The notes beneath the pieces are model-generated. The model worked only from the letters and a program-made list of their open reading frames with translations. It did not search any database and had not been told where the DNA came from. DNA of 64,000 nucleotides from Nocardia colli (lineage in GTDB: Bacteria; Actinomycetota; Actinomycetes; Mycobacteriales; Mycobacteriaceae), in assembly GCF_008704205.1 (NCBI RefSeq), contig NZ_VXLC01000033.1:1-64000 (forward strand), given 5' to 3'. Positions 40,450 through 48,009 of the stretch are shown here, piece by piece (within the stretch, counting starts at the first letter, position 1; every line of letters begins with the position of its first letter). The translations under genes were made by a program, and so were the position numbers.

Positions 40450-42637
40450 TCGCCCGGAGCTTCGGCAGCCACCAGTTCCAGCGGCCGAACAGTCGCATGA
40501 ACGCGGGCACCAGCACCAGGCGCACCAGCACCGCGTCGATTGCGATGGCGACGGCCAGCGCGAAGCCGATCTGCTTGAGCTCCAAGACATTCGCGGTCAC
40601 GAAGCTGGCGAAGACGGCGACCATGATCGCGGCCGCCGCGGTGATCGGCCGGGCCGTGCGTTGCAGACCGTCGGCGACCGCCGCCGCGTTGTCGTGGTGC
40701 ACATCCCAGTGCTCTTTCATCCGGCGGATGAGGAACACCTCGTAGTCCATCGACAGGCCGAACAGCACCGCGAAAACCAGCATGGGCAGGTAGATCTGGA
40801 GGAACCCACTGCTGTGGAAGCCGAGCGCGGACTCGCCGATGCCGTGCTGGAAGACCGCGACCGTAATACCTAGGGCCGCACCGGTGGCCAGCAGATTCAG
40901 CAGAATTGCCTTGAGCGCCAGCACGATACTGCGGAACGCGACGACCAGGAAGGCGAGCGAGACCGCGAGCACCAGGGCGATCACCCACGGGAATCGGCCG
41001 GTAATCCGTTGGGACACATCGACGAACAATGCCGTCGTGCCGCCGACCTTGACCTCCGCGTCGCCGAGAGACGCTGCGCGGGAACGTAGATCGGTGACCA
41101 GGTCGGTGGCGGCCGTCGAGCCGAATGCCGCGCGGGGGACGACGGCGGCGAGCATCCGGCCGTCCGCGTACTGCGGCAGCACCGTGGCGATCCGGTCGTC
41201 GTGGGCGAGTTCGCCGATGAACCGATCGGCCTCGGCGCGGGCGTCGCTGGTCAGCGGCGACGCGTCGGCGCCGGTCGCGACCACCTCGATCGGTGCGAGC
41301 AGACCCGGGATGAAGTTCTGTTCGACGAGGGCGATCGCCTGCCCCGAGGGACGGTCGGCGAGCGCGTCGGTCCCGACGTCGACGCCGTAGCGAAGGCCGG
41401 TGAGCGGCGACGCCGCTGCCAGCAAGAGTGCGACGCCGACCGCGCCGAACAGCACGGGCCGTGCCATCACGAGGTGCGCCCACCGCGCCCAAGCGCTGGA
41501 CGCCGTTGTCGATCGAACCTCCGCCGGCCGCAGTCGTTCGGGCAGCGCACCGCGATTCACCGCCGGGCCGAGCGTCGCGAGCAGCGCGGGCAGCAACGTG
41601 AACGCGCCGGTCATCGTCGCGATCACCGCGGTGACCACGCCGACGGCGATCCCGTTCAACATCGGCAACCCGACCACCGCCAGCGAGCACAGCGAGATCA
41701 TCACGATGAGTCCCGACGCGAGAACCGTGCGTCCGGTGGTGTCCATCGCCGCGCCGACGGCTTCCTCGATCGCGTTGCGATCCCGTCGGTTTCGCACGCC
41801 CCGCCGAGTCAGTTCCTCGTTGAATCGGCTGACGATGAACATCGCGTAGTCGATCGCGGTGCCGGTGGCGATCATCGTCGCCACCGACAGCACCAGGGAG
41901 TCGAAGGCGAGAAACGTCGTCAGGCCGAAGAGCACGCCGACCGCGATCGCGATCCCCGCCGCGGTCACCGTGATCGGCAGCAGCGCGGCGGTCAGCGCCC
42001 CGAGCGCCAGCACCAGCAGCACCGTCGCGACCGGAATGCCGAGGGTTTCGGCGCGCTGTAGATCGCTGGTCTCGATCTGCATCAACTCGTCCTGAATCGG
42101 TGCATACCCGGTGAGCATGACCTGGACCTGCGCCCCGGGCCCGGTCTCCACCGCAGACCGCAACCCCTGCACGATCCGCACCCGCTCGGCGATCTCCCCA
42201 TCCACGCCGACGATGCCGAAAGCCGTTCGCCGATCAGCGGATATCTGCGCGGCATTCCCATCGAACGGCCCGATCGCCCCCGCGATCCCCGGCGTCTGCC
42301 GGGCAATACCGACAACCCGATCGATCGCCGCACGGAACTCCGGCGTATCGACGCTGCCCGCCTCCGAGTGAAAAACAATCAAATCCTGTTCGATCCCGAA
42401 CCGCGAAAAATGCTCCGCGACAAGCTGATCAACCGCTACCGAATCCGACCCCGGCACAGAGTAATCAGGCGTCCCCAGCCGCGAGTGCAGCGCCGGATAA
42501 GCAGCCCCACACACCACCACAAGCAACAACCAAACCCCCAACACAACCTTCCGACGCCGGGCCATCACAACACCCCACCGCCCAGCCGCCCCCCACCGCC
42601 GCGTCGGATGTTCCGCCCGTTCGAGGATCGCCGCCAT
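40418..42637 (-). CDS. MMPL/RND-family transporter, 739 aa
   Basis: Mycobacterial membrane protein large-type exporter of the RND superfamily, with about 12 transmembrane helices in two halves separated by large outer loops. The proton-relay helices show SVATMIATGTAIDYAMFIVSRFNEEL in the first half and FAVLFGLSMDYEVFLIRRMKE in the second, both with the conserved D-Y pair. Family members move lipids or drugs out of the cell. ATG 42637 has GGAGGGG upstream. The last 32 bp overlap the convergent tetR. The substrate is unknown. Confidence 0.93.
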   Translation of the reverse strand: MAAILERAEHPTRRWGAAGRWGVVMARRRKVVLGVWLLLVVVCGAAYPALHSRLGTPDYSVPGSDSVAVDQLVAEHFSRFGIEQDLIVFHSEAGSVDTPEFRAAIDRVVGIARQTPGIAGAIGPFDGNAAQISADRRTAFGIVGVDGEIAERVRIVQGLRSAVETGPGAQVQVMLTGYAPIQDELMQIETSDLQRAETLGIPVATVLLVLALGALTAALLPITVTAAGIAIAVGVLFGLTTFLAFDSLVLSVATMIATGTAIDYAMFIVSRFNEELTRRGVRNRRDRNAIEEAVGAAMDTTGRTVLASGLIVMISLCSLAVVGLPMLNGIAVGVVTAVIATMTGAFTLLPALLATLGPAVNRGALPERLRPAEVRSTTASSAWARWAHLVMARPVLFGAVGVALLLAAASPLTGLRYGVDVGTDALADRPSGQAIALVEQNFIPGLLAPIEVVATGADASPLTSDARAEADRFIGELAHDDRIATVLPQYADGRMLAAVVPRAAFGSTAATDLVTDLRSRAASLGDAEVKVGGTTALFVDVSQRITGRFPWVIALVLAVSLAFLVVAFRSIVLALKAILLNLLATGAALGITVAVFQHGIGESALGFHSSGFLQIYLPMLVFAVLFGLSMDYEVFLIRRMKEHWDVHHDNAAAVADGLQRTARPITAAAAIMVAVFASFVTANVLELKQIGFALAVAIAIDAVLVRLVLVPAFMRLFGRWNWWLPKLRATTGTSSRSDR

Positions 42638-42658
42638 CGCCCCTCCAGAGTCCACTAC

Positions 42659-42675
42659 CTGATAGTCACTATCAG
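42659..42675. promoter_or_regulatory. Operator CTGATAGTCACTATCAG upstream of MMPL
   Basis: Perfect 17-bp palindrome with 8-bp arms, 22 bp upstream of the MMPL start codon. It is the probable binding site of the TetR encoded at the other end of the transporter gene. Confidence 0.7.
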
Positions 42676-42803
42676 ATTCTGTGGGCAAGCATACGAACGC
42701 CGGAGGAAAATTAGCAAGGGACTGTCACTTACCCGACCTAGCCGAGAGGTCAACACGACGCCCGCACACCGCCGCAGGTCGACTATCGAGCGGCGCGAGC
42801 CAG

Positions 42804-43629
42804 CCGCACACCTCCTGATCTCCCGCACACCGCCTCGCCGCCCTGACACCCGTGCGTATGCCAGAAGGTGTGCGGCAGTAGTTGGCCGAAGCCGTGTGTG
42901 ATGGCTGCCGCCAGCGGTCTCGGCGCCGATTGTCGAGCGGGCGTGGATAGCCGCACACCTTCTGATTTCCCGCACACAGACTTGCCGCCCTGACACGCGT
43001 GCGTGTGTCAGAAGGTGTGCGGCTGTGCGAAAGGCCTGCGGCCAGTGCGGATAGTCGCCGACCTGGGTGCTGGTCGAGCGCCTTTGGTGTCGGCCGCACT
43101 CTTCTGATCGCCGCACGCGGACTCGCCGGGCTCAGCCGCATGCCTTCTGATCTCGGCACGCAGACTTACCGGGCTGACGCGCGTGCGCGTGTCAGAAGGT
43201 GTGCGGCAGTAGTTGGCCGAGGCCGTTCGCGGTAGCAGCCCCGGCCCCGGCGCCGAGCGGGCGCAGGCAGCCGCACACCTTCTGATTTCTCGCACACAGA
43301 CTTGCCGCCCTGACACGCGTGCGTGTGTCGGAAGGTGCGCGGGTGTGCGAAAGGCCTGCGGCCCAGTGCGGATAGTCGCGACCTGAGTGCTGGGCAAGCG
43401 CCTTGGTGTCGCCTGCATTTCTTCTGATCGCCACATGCGGACTCGCCGGGCTGACACGTGTGCGCATTTCGGAAGGCGTGCGGCTGTAGCAGCTGGGCTA
43501 GCGACGTCGAAGATCACCGCCGGTCGCTCCAGTCTGGATCGCCAGCAGCAGAGTTAGCCGCACGCCTTCTGATTTGCCGCACTGGGACTCGCCGGCCTGA
43601 CACGCGTGCGTATGTCAGAAGTAGTGCGG
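42804..43629. repeat. Cluster of seven 72-bp palindromic repeat units
   Basis: This gene-free stretch holds units at 42804-42875, 42951-43022, 43094-43132 (half unit), 43136-43206, 43271-43342, 43412-43483 and 43558-43629. Each full unit starts CCGCACACCTTCTGA and ends with the complement TCAGAAGGTGTGCGG, with an inner CGCACAC..CTTGCCGCCCTGACACGCGTGCG core. Spacers are 64-75 bp and come in pairs: both 42876-42950 and 43207-43270 start CAGTAGTTGGCCGA; both 43023-43093 and 43343-43411 contain GTGCGAAAGGCCTGCGGCC. So units 1-3 with spacers were duplicated as units 4-6 (about 320 bp period). The remaining 42676-42803 shows nothing else. Function unknown; REP/BIME-like or mobile palindrome. Confidence 0.88.
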
Positions 43630-43640
43630 CTGCGCGTGGA

Positions 43641-44222
43641 TCACCTTCCCCGCTGGGCCCGCCGGCGGTGGGGGCGGTGGATTCCGCTGCGGGACGGTTT
43701 GGTTGTGCCGCGTCGTACCACCGGTGTGGTGGCCGGGGGTTCTGCCTGCTCGTTCGGGGCCTTGACCTGTGCGGTGGTGAGTGCGACGACCTGGATTTGC
43801 TCCAAGCGCAGGCCCAGGCCGGCGAGGCGGGCGATTACGCCGAGGCGGTGTTCTGGTAGGCCGGGGCGAATCGGGAGCGGTTCCCGTCTTGGCCTGCGGA
43901 GGACGTAAGTCCGGCGGTCGGCGTCGAATTCGATCGGGGCGCCGTCGCGCACCGCGCGGTAGGCGTCCAGGTCCAACTCGAGATGCCGGATCGGGTCGAT
44001 CATCAAGGCGTCGATCAGCCGTTCGGCATGTGCGAGGCGCATGTCGCGGTCGGGCGGATCGAGGTATTCCACCCGCTCGGTGACCCGGCGCCGGTAATCG
44101 TCGGCGGCGGAGCGCAGCAGGTGCCGATGCCGTTCGATCTCAGCCGCCAGCTCAACCAGCCGGTCGACGTCGATCTGCATCGGGTCACGCGGGTCGGGCA
44201 TCGAAGCTGGAACGTCAGGCAT
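43641..44222 (-). CDS. Hypothetical protein, 193 aa
   Basis: No known domain recognised. The N-terminal half is helical and charged (VDRLVELAAEIERHRHLLRS, then ERLIDALMIDPIRHLELDLDAYRA), a possible coiled coil. The C-terminus is basic (RRGTTKPSRSGIHRPHRRRAQR) and could bind nucleic acid. A motif like EHRLGVIARLAGLGLRLEQI lies at about 122-141. The gene ends only 11 bp from the last palindromic repeat unit, so its C-terminal end could be affected by repeat-associated rearrangement. Confidence 0.5.
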   Translation of the reverse strand: MPDVPASMPDPRDPMQIDVDRLVELAAEIERHRHLLRSAADDYRRRVTERVEYLDPPDRDMRLAHAERLIDALMIDPIRHLELDLDAYRAVRDGAPIEFDADRRTYVLRRPRREPLPIRPGLPEHRLGVIARLAGLGLRLEQIQVVALTTAQVKAPNEQAEPPATTPVVRRGTTKPSRSGIHRPHRRRAQRGR

Positions 44223-44314
44223 TGCGCCTCCTCGGTCGAGTTGCCAATTACCTTGGGCAGCAACTCGATCGACGTCCGACCTGTATCTATTGTGGCAGAG
44301 GGGTACGACAGGTT

Positions 44315-44995
44315 TCAGTAGCCGACGGTGAACCGGCGCTGGAGGAAGCGCGGCTGCTCGACCTCGTCGAGGAGTGCGACGGCGAGATCCTCGGCGGACA
44401 GATCGCCGGCGCCGCCGAGGAGCAACTGGTCGCCGCCGACGCGGAAGCGACCGGTGCGCTCACCGGGTTCGATCCGGCCAGAGGACGGGCTGAGGTAGGT
44501 CCAGTGGCGATTGGACAGCCGGTAGACATTCAAGGCCGACCGCAGCGCACGCACCACCTCGACATACTCGGCGGGAACTTCGAGATCCTCGGTGAGGGTG
44601 CGGACGAACGCCTCGCCGGTGTCGACCAATTGCATGCCGGGGGAGATCTCCAGACTGCCCGCGCCGCCGACGGAGATCACCCGGGTCCGCGGATGACGCT
44701 CCAGCGCGCTGACCATCGCCTCCGCCCCGACGACGAAATGGTGTGCGTTGGTGATGGTGTCGGCGATGCCGTGCCCGGCGTTGACCGCGCTGATCACCAC
44801 ATCGAGACCGCCGATCGCCCCCGCGATGCTGTCCGCGTCGAGCCAGTCCGCCACCTTCCAGGACACACCCCCTCGCTCGGCGGGGAACCGCGAGGCATCC
44901 CTGCTGAACGCGGTCACCCGATGCCCGCGCCGCGTCGCCTCCGCGACGGCCCGACCGCCGATGACACCCGTCGCCCCGAAAATCCCGATCTCCAC
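44315..44995 (-). CDS. NAD(P)-binding Rossmann (NmrA/atypical SDR-like) protein, 226 aa
   Basis: Begins VEIGIFGATGVIGGRAVAEATRRGHRV, the GxxGxxG cofactor motif of atypical extended SDR/NAD(P)H-binding proteins. DVVISAVNAG and VISVGGAGSLEI continue the fold. No YxxxK catalytic pair is obvious, as in the YwnB/NmrA-like group. GTG 44995 has GGGAG six bases upstream, and the longer frame is rejected. It is divergent from a TetR gene across an operator-like dyad. Confidence 0.82.
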   Translation of the reverse strand: MEIGIFGATGVIGGRAVAEATRRGHRVTAFSRDASRFPAERGGVSWKVADWLDADSIAGAIGGLDVVISAVNAGHGIADTITNAHHFVVGAEAMVSALERHPRTRVISVGGAGSLEISPGMQLVDTGEAFVRTLTEDLEVPAEYVEVVRALRSALNVYRLSNRHWTYLSPSSGRIEPGERTGRFRVGGDQLLLGGAGDLSAEDLAVALLDEVEQPRFLQRRFTVGY

Positions 44996-45019
44996 GATCC
45001 ACTCCCTAAACATTGTTCA

Positions 45020-45042
45020 GTTACTACACGCCGTTCAGTAAC
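45020..45042. promoter_or_regulatory. Dyad GTTACT-N11-AGTAAC
   Basis: Six-base arms around 11 bp, with GTTCAGT repeated in direct orientation inside (45015-45021 and 45033-45039). It lies between the divergent Rossmann protein and tetR genes; a probable TetR site. Confidence 0.45.
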
Positions 45043-45082
45043 GACACGGGAGATAGTAGTCAAACGCTGTAGAGTGTCAACC

Positions 45083-45784
45083 GTGGTGGAGGTCGTGCGG
45101 AGTCGCCGAGAACGCATGCGCGAGCAGGCGTCCGGTGAAATCAAGGACATTGCGCTGCGGTTGCTGGCCGAGGGCGGCCCGGACGCGATCTCGTTGCGCG
45201 CCATCGCCCGCGACATGGGCATGACCGCCGGCGCGATCTACGGCTACTACGCCACCCGCGACGACCTGATCACCACCCTGATCTCCGATGTCTACAACGC
45301 ACTGGTCGACCGGGTCGAGGCGGCCCGCGACGCGATCCCCGCGGGCGACCCGGGCGGGCGCATCGTTGCCTGGGGCGAGGCGGTACGCGATTGGGCGATC
45401 GCGCATCCCGCCGAGTTCCGGCTCGTCTACGGCGACCCGGTCCCCGGTTATCAGCCGCCGCCGGGTGGCCCGGCCGCTGTCGCGGAAGCCCGTGCCTGCA
45501 CGGGCCTGGTCGGCCTGACCGCCGCCGCCTGGCCGCACGCGGAACAACGCCAAACCCTCGGCGACACAACGTGGTCCGAGTTCGACCCGGGTCTCGTCGA
45601 GCACGTCCGCGGCGATTTTCCCGATCTGCCACCCGCGGCCCTCGCCCTCGCGCTGCGCATGTGGGGCCGCATGCACGGCCTGGTCGCGCTCGAGGTCTAC
45701 GGCCACCTGGTGCCCCAATCCCGTGACCCCGCAAAGCTTTTCCACGCCGAGATGCTGGACCTCGTCCGCTCGCTCGGGCTGTAG
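45083..45784 (+). CDS. TetR-family regulator (WHG C-terminal domain), 233 aa
   Basis: Helix-turn-helix in IALRLLAEGGPDAISLRAIA and RDMGMTAGAIYGYYATRDDL, then the WHG-type C-terminal domain (RDWAIAHPAEFRLVYGDPVPGYQ), as in the regulator at 22.1-22.8 kb. The start is uncertain: GTG 45083, 45086 or 45095 and ATG 45116 are all in frame. It is divergent from the Rossmann protein and immediately upstream of the AEC transporter, three bases apart, so probably one transcript. Confidence 0.88.
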   Translation: MVEVVRSRRERMREQASGEIKDIALRLLAEGGPDAISLRAIARDMGMTAGAIYGYYATRDDLITTLISDVYNALVDRVEAARDAIPAGDPGGRIVAWGEAVRDWAIAHPAEFRLVYGDPVPGYQPPPGGPAAVAEARACTGLVGLTAAAWPHAEQRQTLGDTTWSEFDPGLVEHVRGDFPDLPPAALALALRMWGRMHGLVALEVYGHLVPQSRDPAKLFHAEMLDLVRSLGL

Positions 45785-45787
45785 CCG

Positions 45788-46738
45788 GTGAGCGATCTCG
45801 TGGCCACCGCCGGGAAACTGGCGCCGGTGGCGCTGGTCTTCGGCGCCGGAGTGGTCTTCGCGCGGCGCAAGATCATCGGTGCGGAGGTGTCGAAGGCGTT
45901 CTCCGAGTTCGCCTTTCTGTTCGCGATCCCGTGCTACCTGGTCGGCTCGCTCTACTCGAGCGATCTGGGCCGGCTGTTCGATCCGCGCGCCATCGCCGCG
46001 TATCTCGTCACCGCGCTGCTCGGCATGGTGGCCGTCGGGTGGTGGTCGCGGCGGGTGACCGGGGCCGATGCGCGCGGCGTCGCGCTGCGCGTCATGGCGG
46101 GCGTGCAGGTCAACACGACCTACTTCGCGATTCCGGTGTTCGTGCTGCTGTTCGGCGATGTCACGCCGATCTTCCCGATCATTCTGTTGCAGGTCTGCGT
46201 GCTCACCGTCGTCGTCATCGCGGTGATGGAATTCGGTGCCGGACAAGCGGATCCGGACAAGCCGGCGAGCGGCGCGGTGCTGCGCGGGGTGCTCGCGGCA
46301 CTGGCGACGCCGATCGTCGTGGCCTGCTACCTCGGCATCGGCGCGAACGTCGCGAAGGTGCCGGTGCCACGCTGGCTGCTGGACGCGCTGTCGTTCGCCG
46401 GCAACGCCGCCGCGCCCGTGGCCTTGTTCGCCCTCGGCCTGCACCTGGGCGGAACCGGACTGCGGATGCGCGGCGCGCTGCGCGACGAATACGCGCTGAT
46501 CGCGTTCAAATGCCTGGCGTTCCCGCTGCTCGCCCTGCTGATCTGCAAATACCTGTTCGATATCCGCGGCAGCTGGCTGACGTATCTGGTGCTGATCGCC
46601 GCCATGCCCGCGCCGCAGAACCTGTTCATCTTCGCCCAGCGCTACGACACCGACGTCGACCTCGCCGCCTCGGTCGTCGCGAAGACTTCGCTGCTGGCAC
46701 TCGTACTGTTGCCTGTGTGGTTGCTGGTCGCCCGCTAG
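45788..46738 (+). CDS. AEC (auxin-efflux-carrier) family transporter, 316 aa
   Basis: About ten membrane helices in two halves: FAFLFAIPCYLVGSLYSSDL, VMAGVQVNTTYFAIPVFVLLFG, then the second half with LSFAGNAAAPVALFALGLHLGG and LVLIAAMPAPQNLFIFAQRY, which carry the conserved crossover prolines and N-x-x-x-A pattern of the AEC family. Bacterial members export or import organic acids such as malate. The GTG start lies three bases after the tetR stop. Confidence 0.9.
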   Translation: MSDLVATAGKLAPVALVFGAGVVFARRKIIGAEVSKAFSEFAFLFAIPCYLVGSLYSSDLGRLFDPRAIAAYLVTALLGMVAVGWWSRRVTGADARGVALRVMAGVQVNTTYFAIPVFVLLFGDVTPIFPIILLQVCVLTVVVIAVMEFGAGQADPDKPASGAVLRGVLAALATPIVVACYLGIGANVAKVPVPRWLLDALSFAGNAAAPVALFALGLHLGGTGLRMRGALRDEYALIAFKCLAFPLLALLICKYLFDIRGSWLTYLVLIAAMPAPQNLFIFAQRYDTDVDLAASVVAKTSLLALVLLPVWLLVAR

Positions 46739-46744
46739 CCGCAC

Positions 46745-47878
46745 TCAGAGGCCGAGATAACCCACGGTCGCCGCGAACATGATCCCGGTGAACAACGGCC
46801 AGAACAGAATCTTCGGCAGCAGGTTGTCCCGCCAGGCGATCGCCTTGCCGAAGGCGCCGTGCAACAGCATCGTGGCGTTGAGCGCGACGAGCAGGGTCAT
46901 CACGTACAGCGTGAAATACCAGTACTCGATGTAGGAGATGCCGGCCGCGCCGATCTCCGTGCGGGCCGCGTTGTCGTTGACCGCGACCACGAGCACGGTG
47001 GACACGGAGAAGGTGATGATCGCGAACGCGGTGAACCCGGAGATCGGCCGCCGATCCGGGTCGGTGGTGATCACGAACAGCGACAGGAACATCAGCACGG
47101 CGAGCAACAGCACCGGCACGATCCGCCCGAGCAGCGGTCCGAGCAGGCCGCGGCTGACGCCGACATTGAAATACAGCTCGTCGGTATTGGCCAGGCCGGG
47201 ATGGGCCAGCATGCTGTATTCCTGGCGATTCAGGCTCCACACCGTGTAATCGGGTTCCCAGTCGCCGAACACCAGACCGGGGTCCAGGCCGTTGAGCGCG
47301 CGCGCGTCCCACGGCGGGAACGATTCGAACGACGGCACCAGCTGGACCTGATGGATCATGTCGACCGGGCGCATCCGCAACCAGATGTCCTGGTGATCGA
47401 GCGGATAGTCCTCGTAGTTGAACTGCTGCCGGATGACCGTCGAGAACGACCAGACGACCACGCGCCAATCGCCGAGCGGATACTCGAAGACCTTCTTCGG
47501 GCAGTGTGGATCCTCGGCCTCGAGCAATTGGACGCCGATCTCGATCTCCGCCGGGAAATCTCGGGGGATGTGCTGCCAGATGTGCCCGGTGGCCTTGACG
47601 TTGTGCGCGTTGACGAATTGCAGCGAGTTCAGCAGCACGCCGGTCGACAGCCGCGGGACTGCCTGATCCTGCGGAAGATGCGGGATCACAACCTTTTCCG
47701 CCTCGGCATAGCTGGACACGGTCGTGCCCACCTCCGCGACCGGCGCGTGCCTGCTGCCCGCGTGCGTCCAGGAGTACACCGTGCCGGCCGCGAGCAGCAG
47801 GGACACGGCGATGGCGGTCAGCCACAGCAGCGGCTTCCCGCTCGGCACCAAGCGTGAGATCGCATCCCGGATCGGCAC
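46745..47878 (-). CDS. Pentameric ligand-gated ion channel (Cys-loop)-like membrane protein, 377 aa
   Basis: An N-terminal membrane segment (19-35) is followed by an extracytoplasmic beta-rich domain (about 75-245) and then four membrane helices at about 251-270, 281-301, 315-338 and 354-375. The domain has STGVLLNSLQFVNAHNVKATG with IWQHIP (strands 1-2 pattern of prokaryotic Cys-loop-like receptors) and VIRQQFNYEDYPLDHQDIWL (149-168), matching the F-x-x-YP-x-D-x-Q signature of the loop between strands 6 and 7. The disulfide cysteines are absent, as in GLIC and ELIC. Fold assignment is by pattern only. It is divergent from the metallophore operon; its promoter region faces the Zur/Fur-like box. 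Confidence 0.6.
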   Translation of the reverse strand: MPIRDAISRLVPSGKPLLWLTAIAVSLLLAAGTVYSWTHAGSRHAPVAEVGTTVSSYAEAEKVVIPHLPQDQAVPRLSTGVLLNSLQFVNAHNVKATGHIWQHIPRDFPAEIEIGVQLLEAEDPHCPKKVFEYPLGDWRVVVWSFSTVIRQQFNYEDYPLDHQDIWLRMRPVDMIHQVQLVPSFESFPPWDARALNGLDPGLVFGDWEPDYTVWSLNRQEYSMLAHPGLANTDELYFNVGVSRGLLGPLLGRIVPVLLLAVLMFLSLFVITTDPDRRPISGFTAFAIITFSVSTVLVVAVNDNAARTEIGAAGISYIEYWYFTLYVMTLLVALNATMLLHGAFGKAIAWRDNLLPKILFWPLFTGIMFAATVGYLGL

Positions 47879-47981
47879 AGCCAGGAGATTAGCTCGAGGT
47901 TAGCCGTTGCTGTGGTATCCGCCTCGTCGGCGGGTATGTCGCGCCCGGCTCGGTGCATGTGTCCGATTTCACTGATAATGC

Positions 47982-47996
47982 TAATGAAAATCATTA
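47982..47996. promoter_or_regulatory. Zur/Fur-like metal-repressor box
   Basis: Perfect palindrome TAATGAAAATCATTA, embedded in GATAATGCTAATGAAAATCA, which also resembles overlapping Fur hexamers. It lies 13 bp upstream of the first codon of the ABC importer/PLP-enzyme operon. Very AT-rich against a GC-rich background. Actinobacterial Zur sites are of the TGAAAATGATTTTCA kind, so a Zur repressor is the best guess; Fur is possible. Confidence 0.7.
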
Positions 47997-48009
47997 CCAG
48001 TAGTCTACG

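Noticed and set aside
42655..43517. Several minus-strand frames across the repeat cluster, with repeated RVSGRQVCVREIRRCAA-like peptides
   Set aside because: The peptide repeats follow from the DNA palindromes. There are no good starts and no domain, so I treat the region as non-coding.
42804..43629. CRISPR array
   Set aside because: Units are 72 bp, palindromic and imperfect, spacers are related to each other, and no cas genes are near.
47900..48009. IdeR iron box (TTAGGTTAGGCTAACCTAA type)
   Set aside because: The palindrome present is TAATGA-AAA-TCATTA, which fits Zur/Fur better than IdeR/DtxR.
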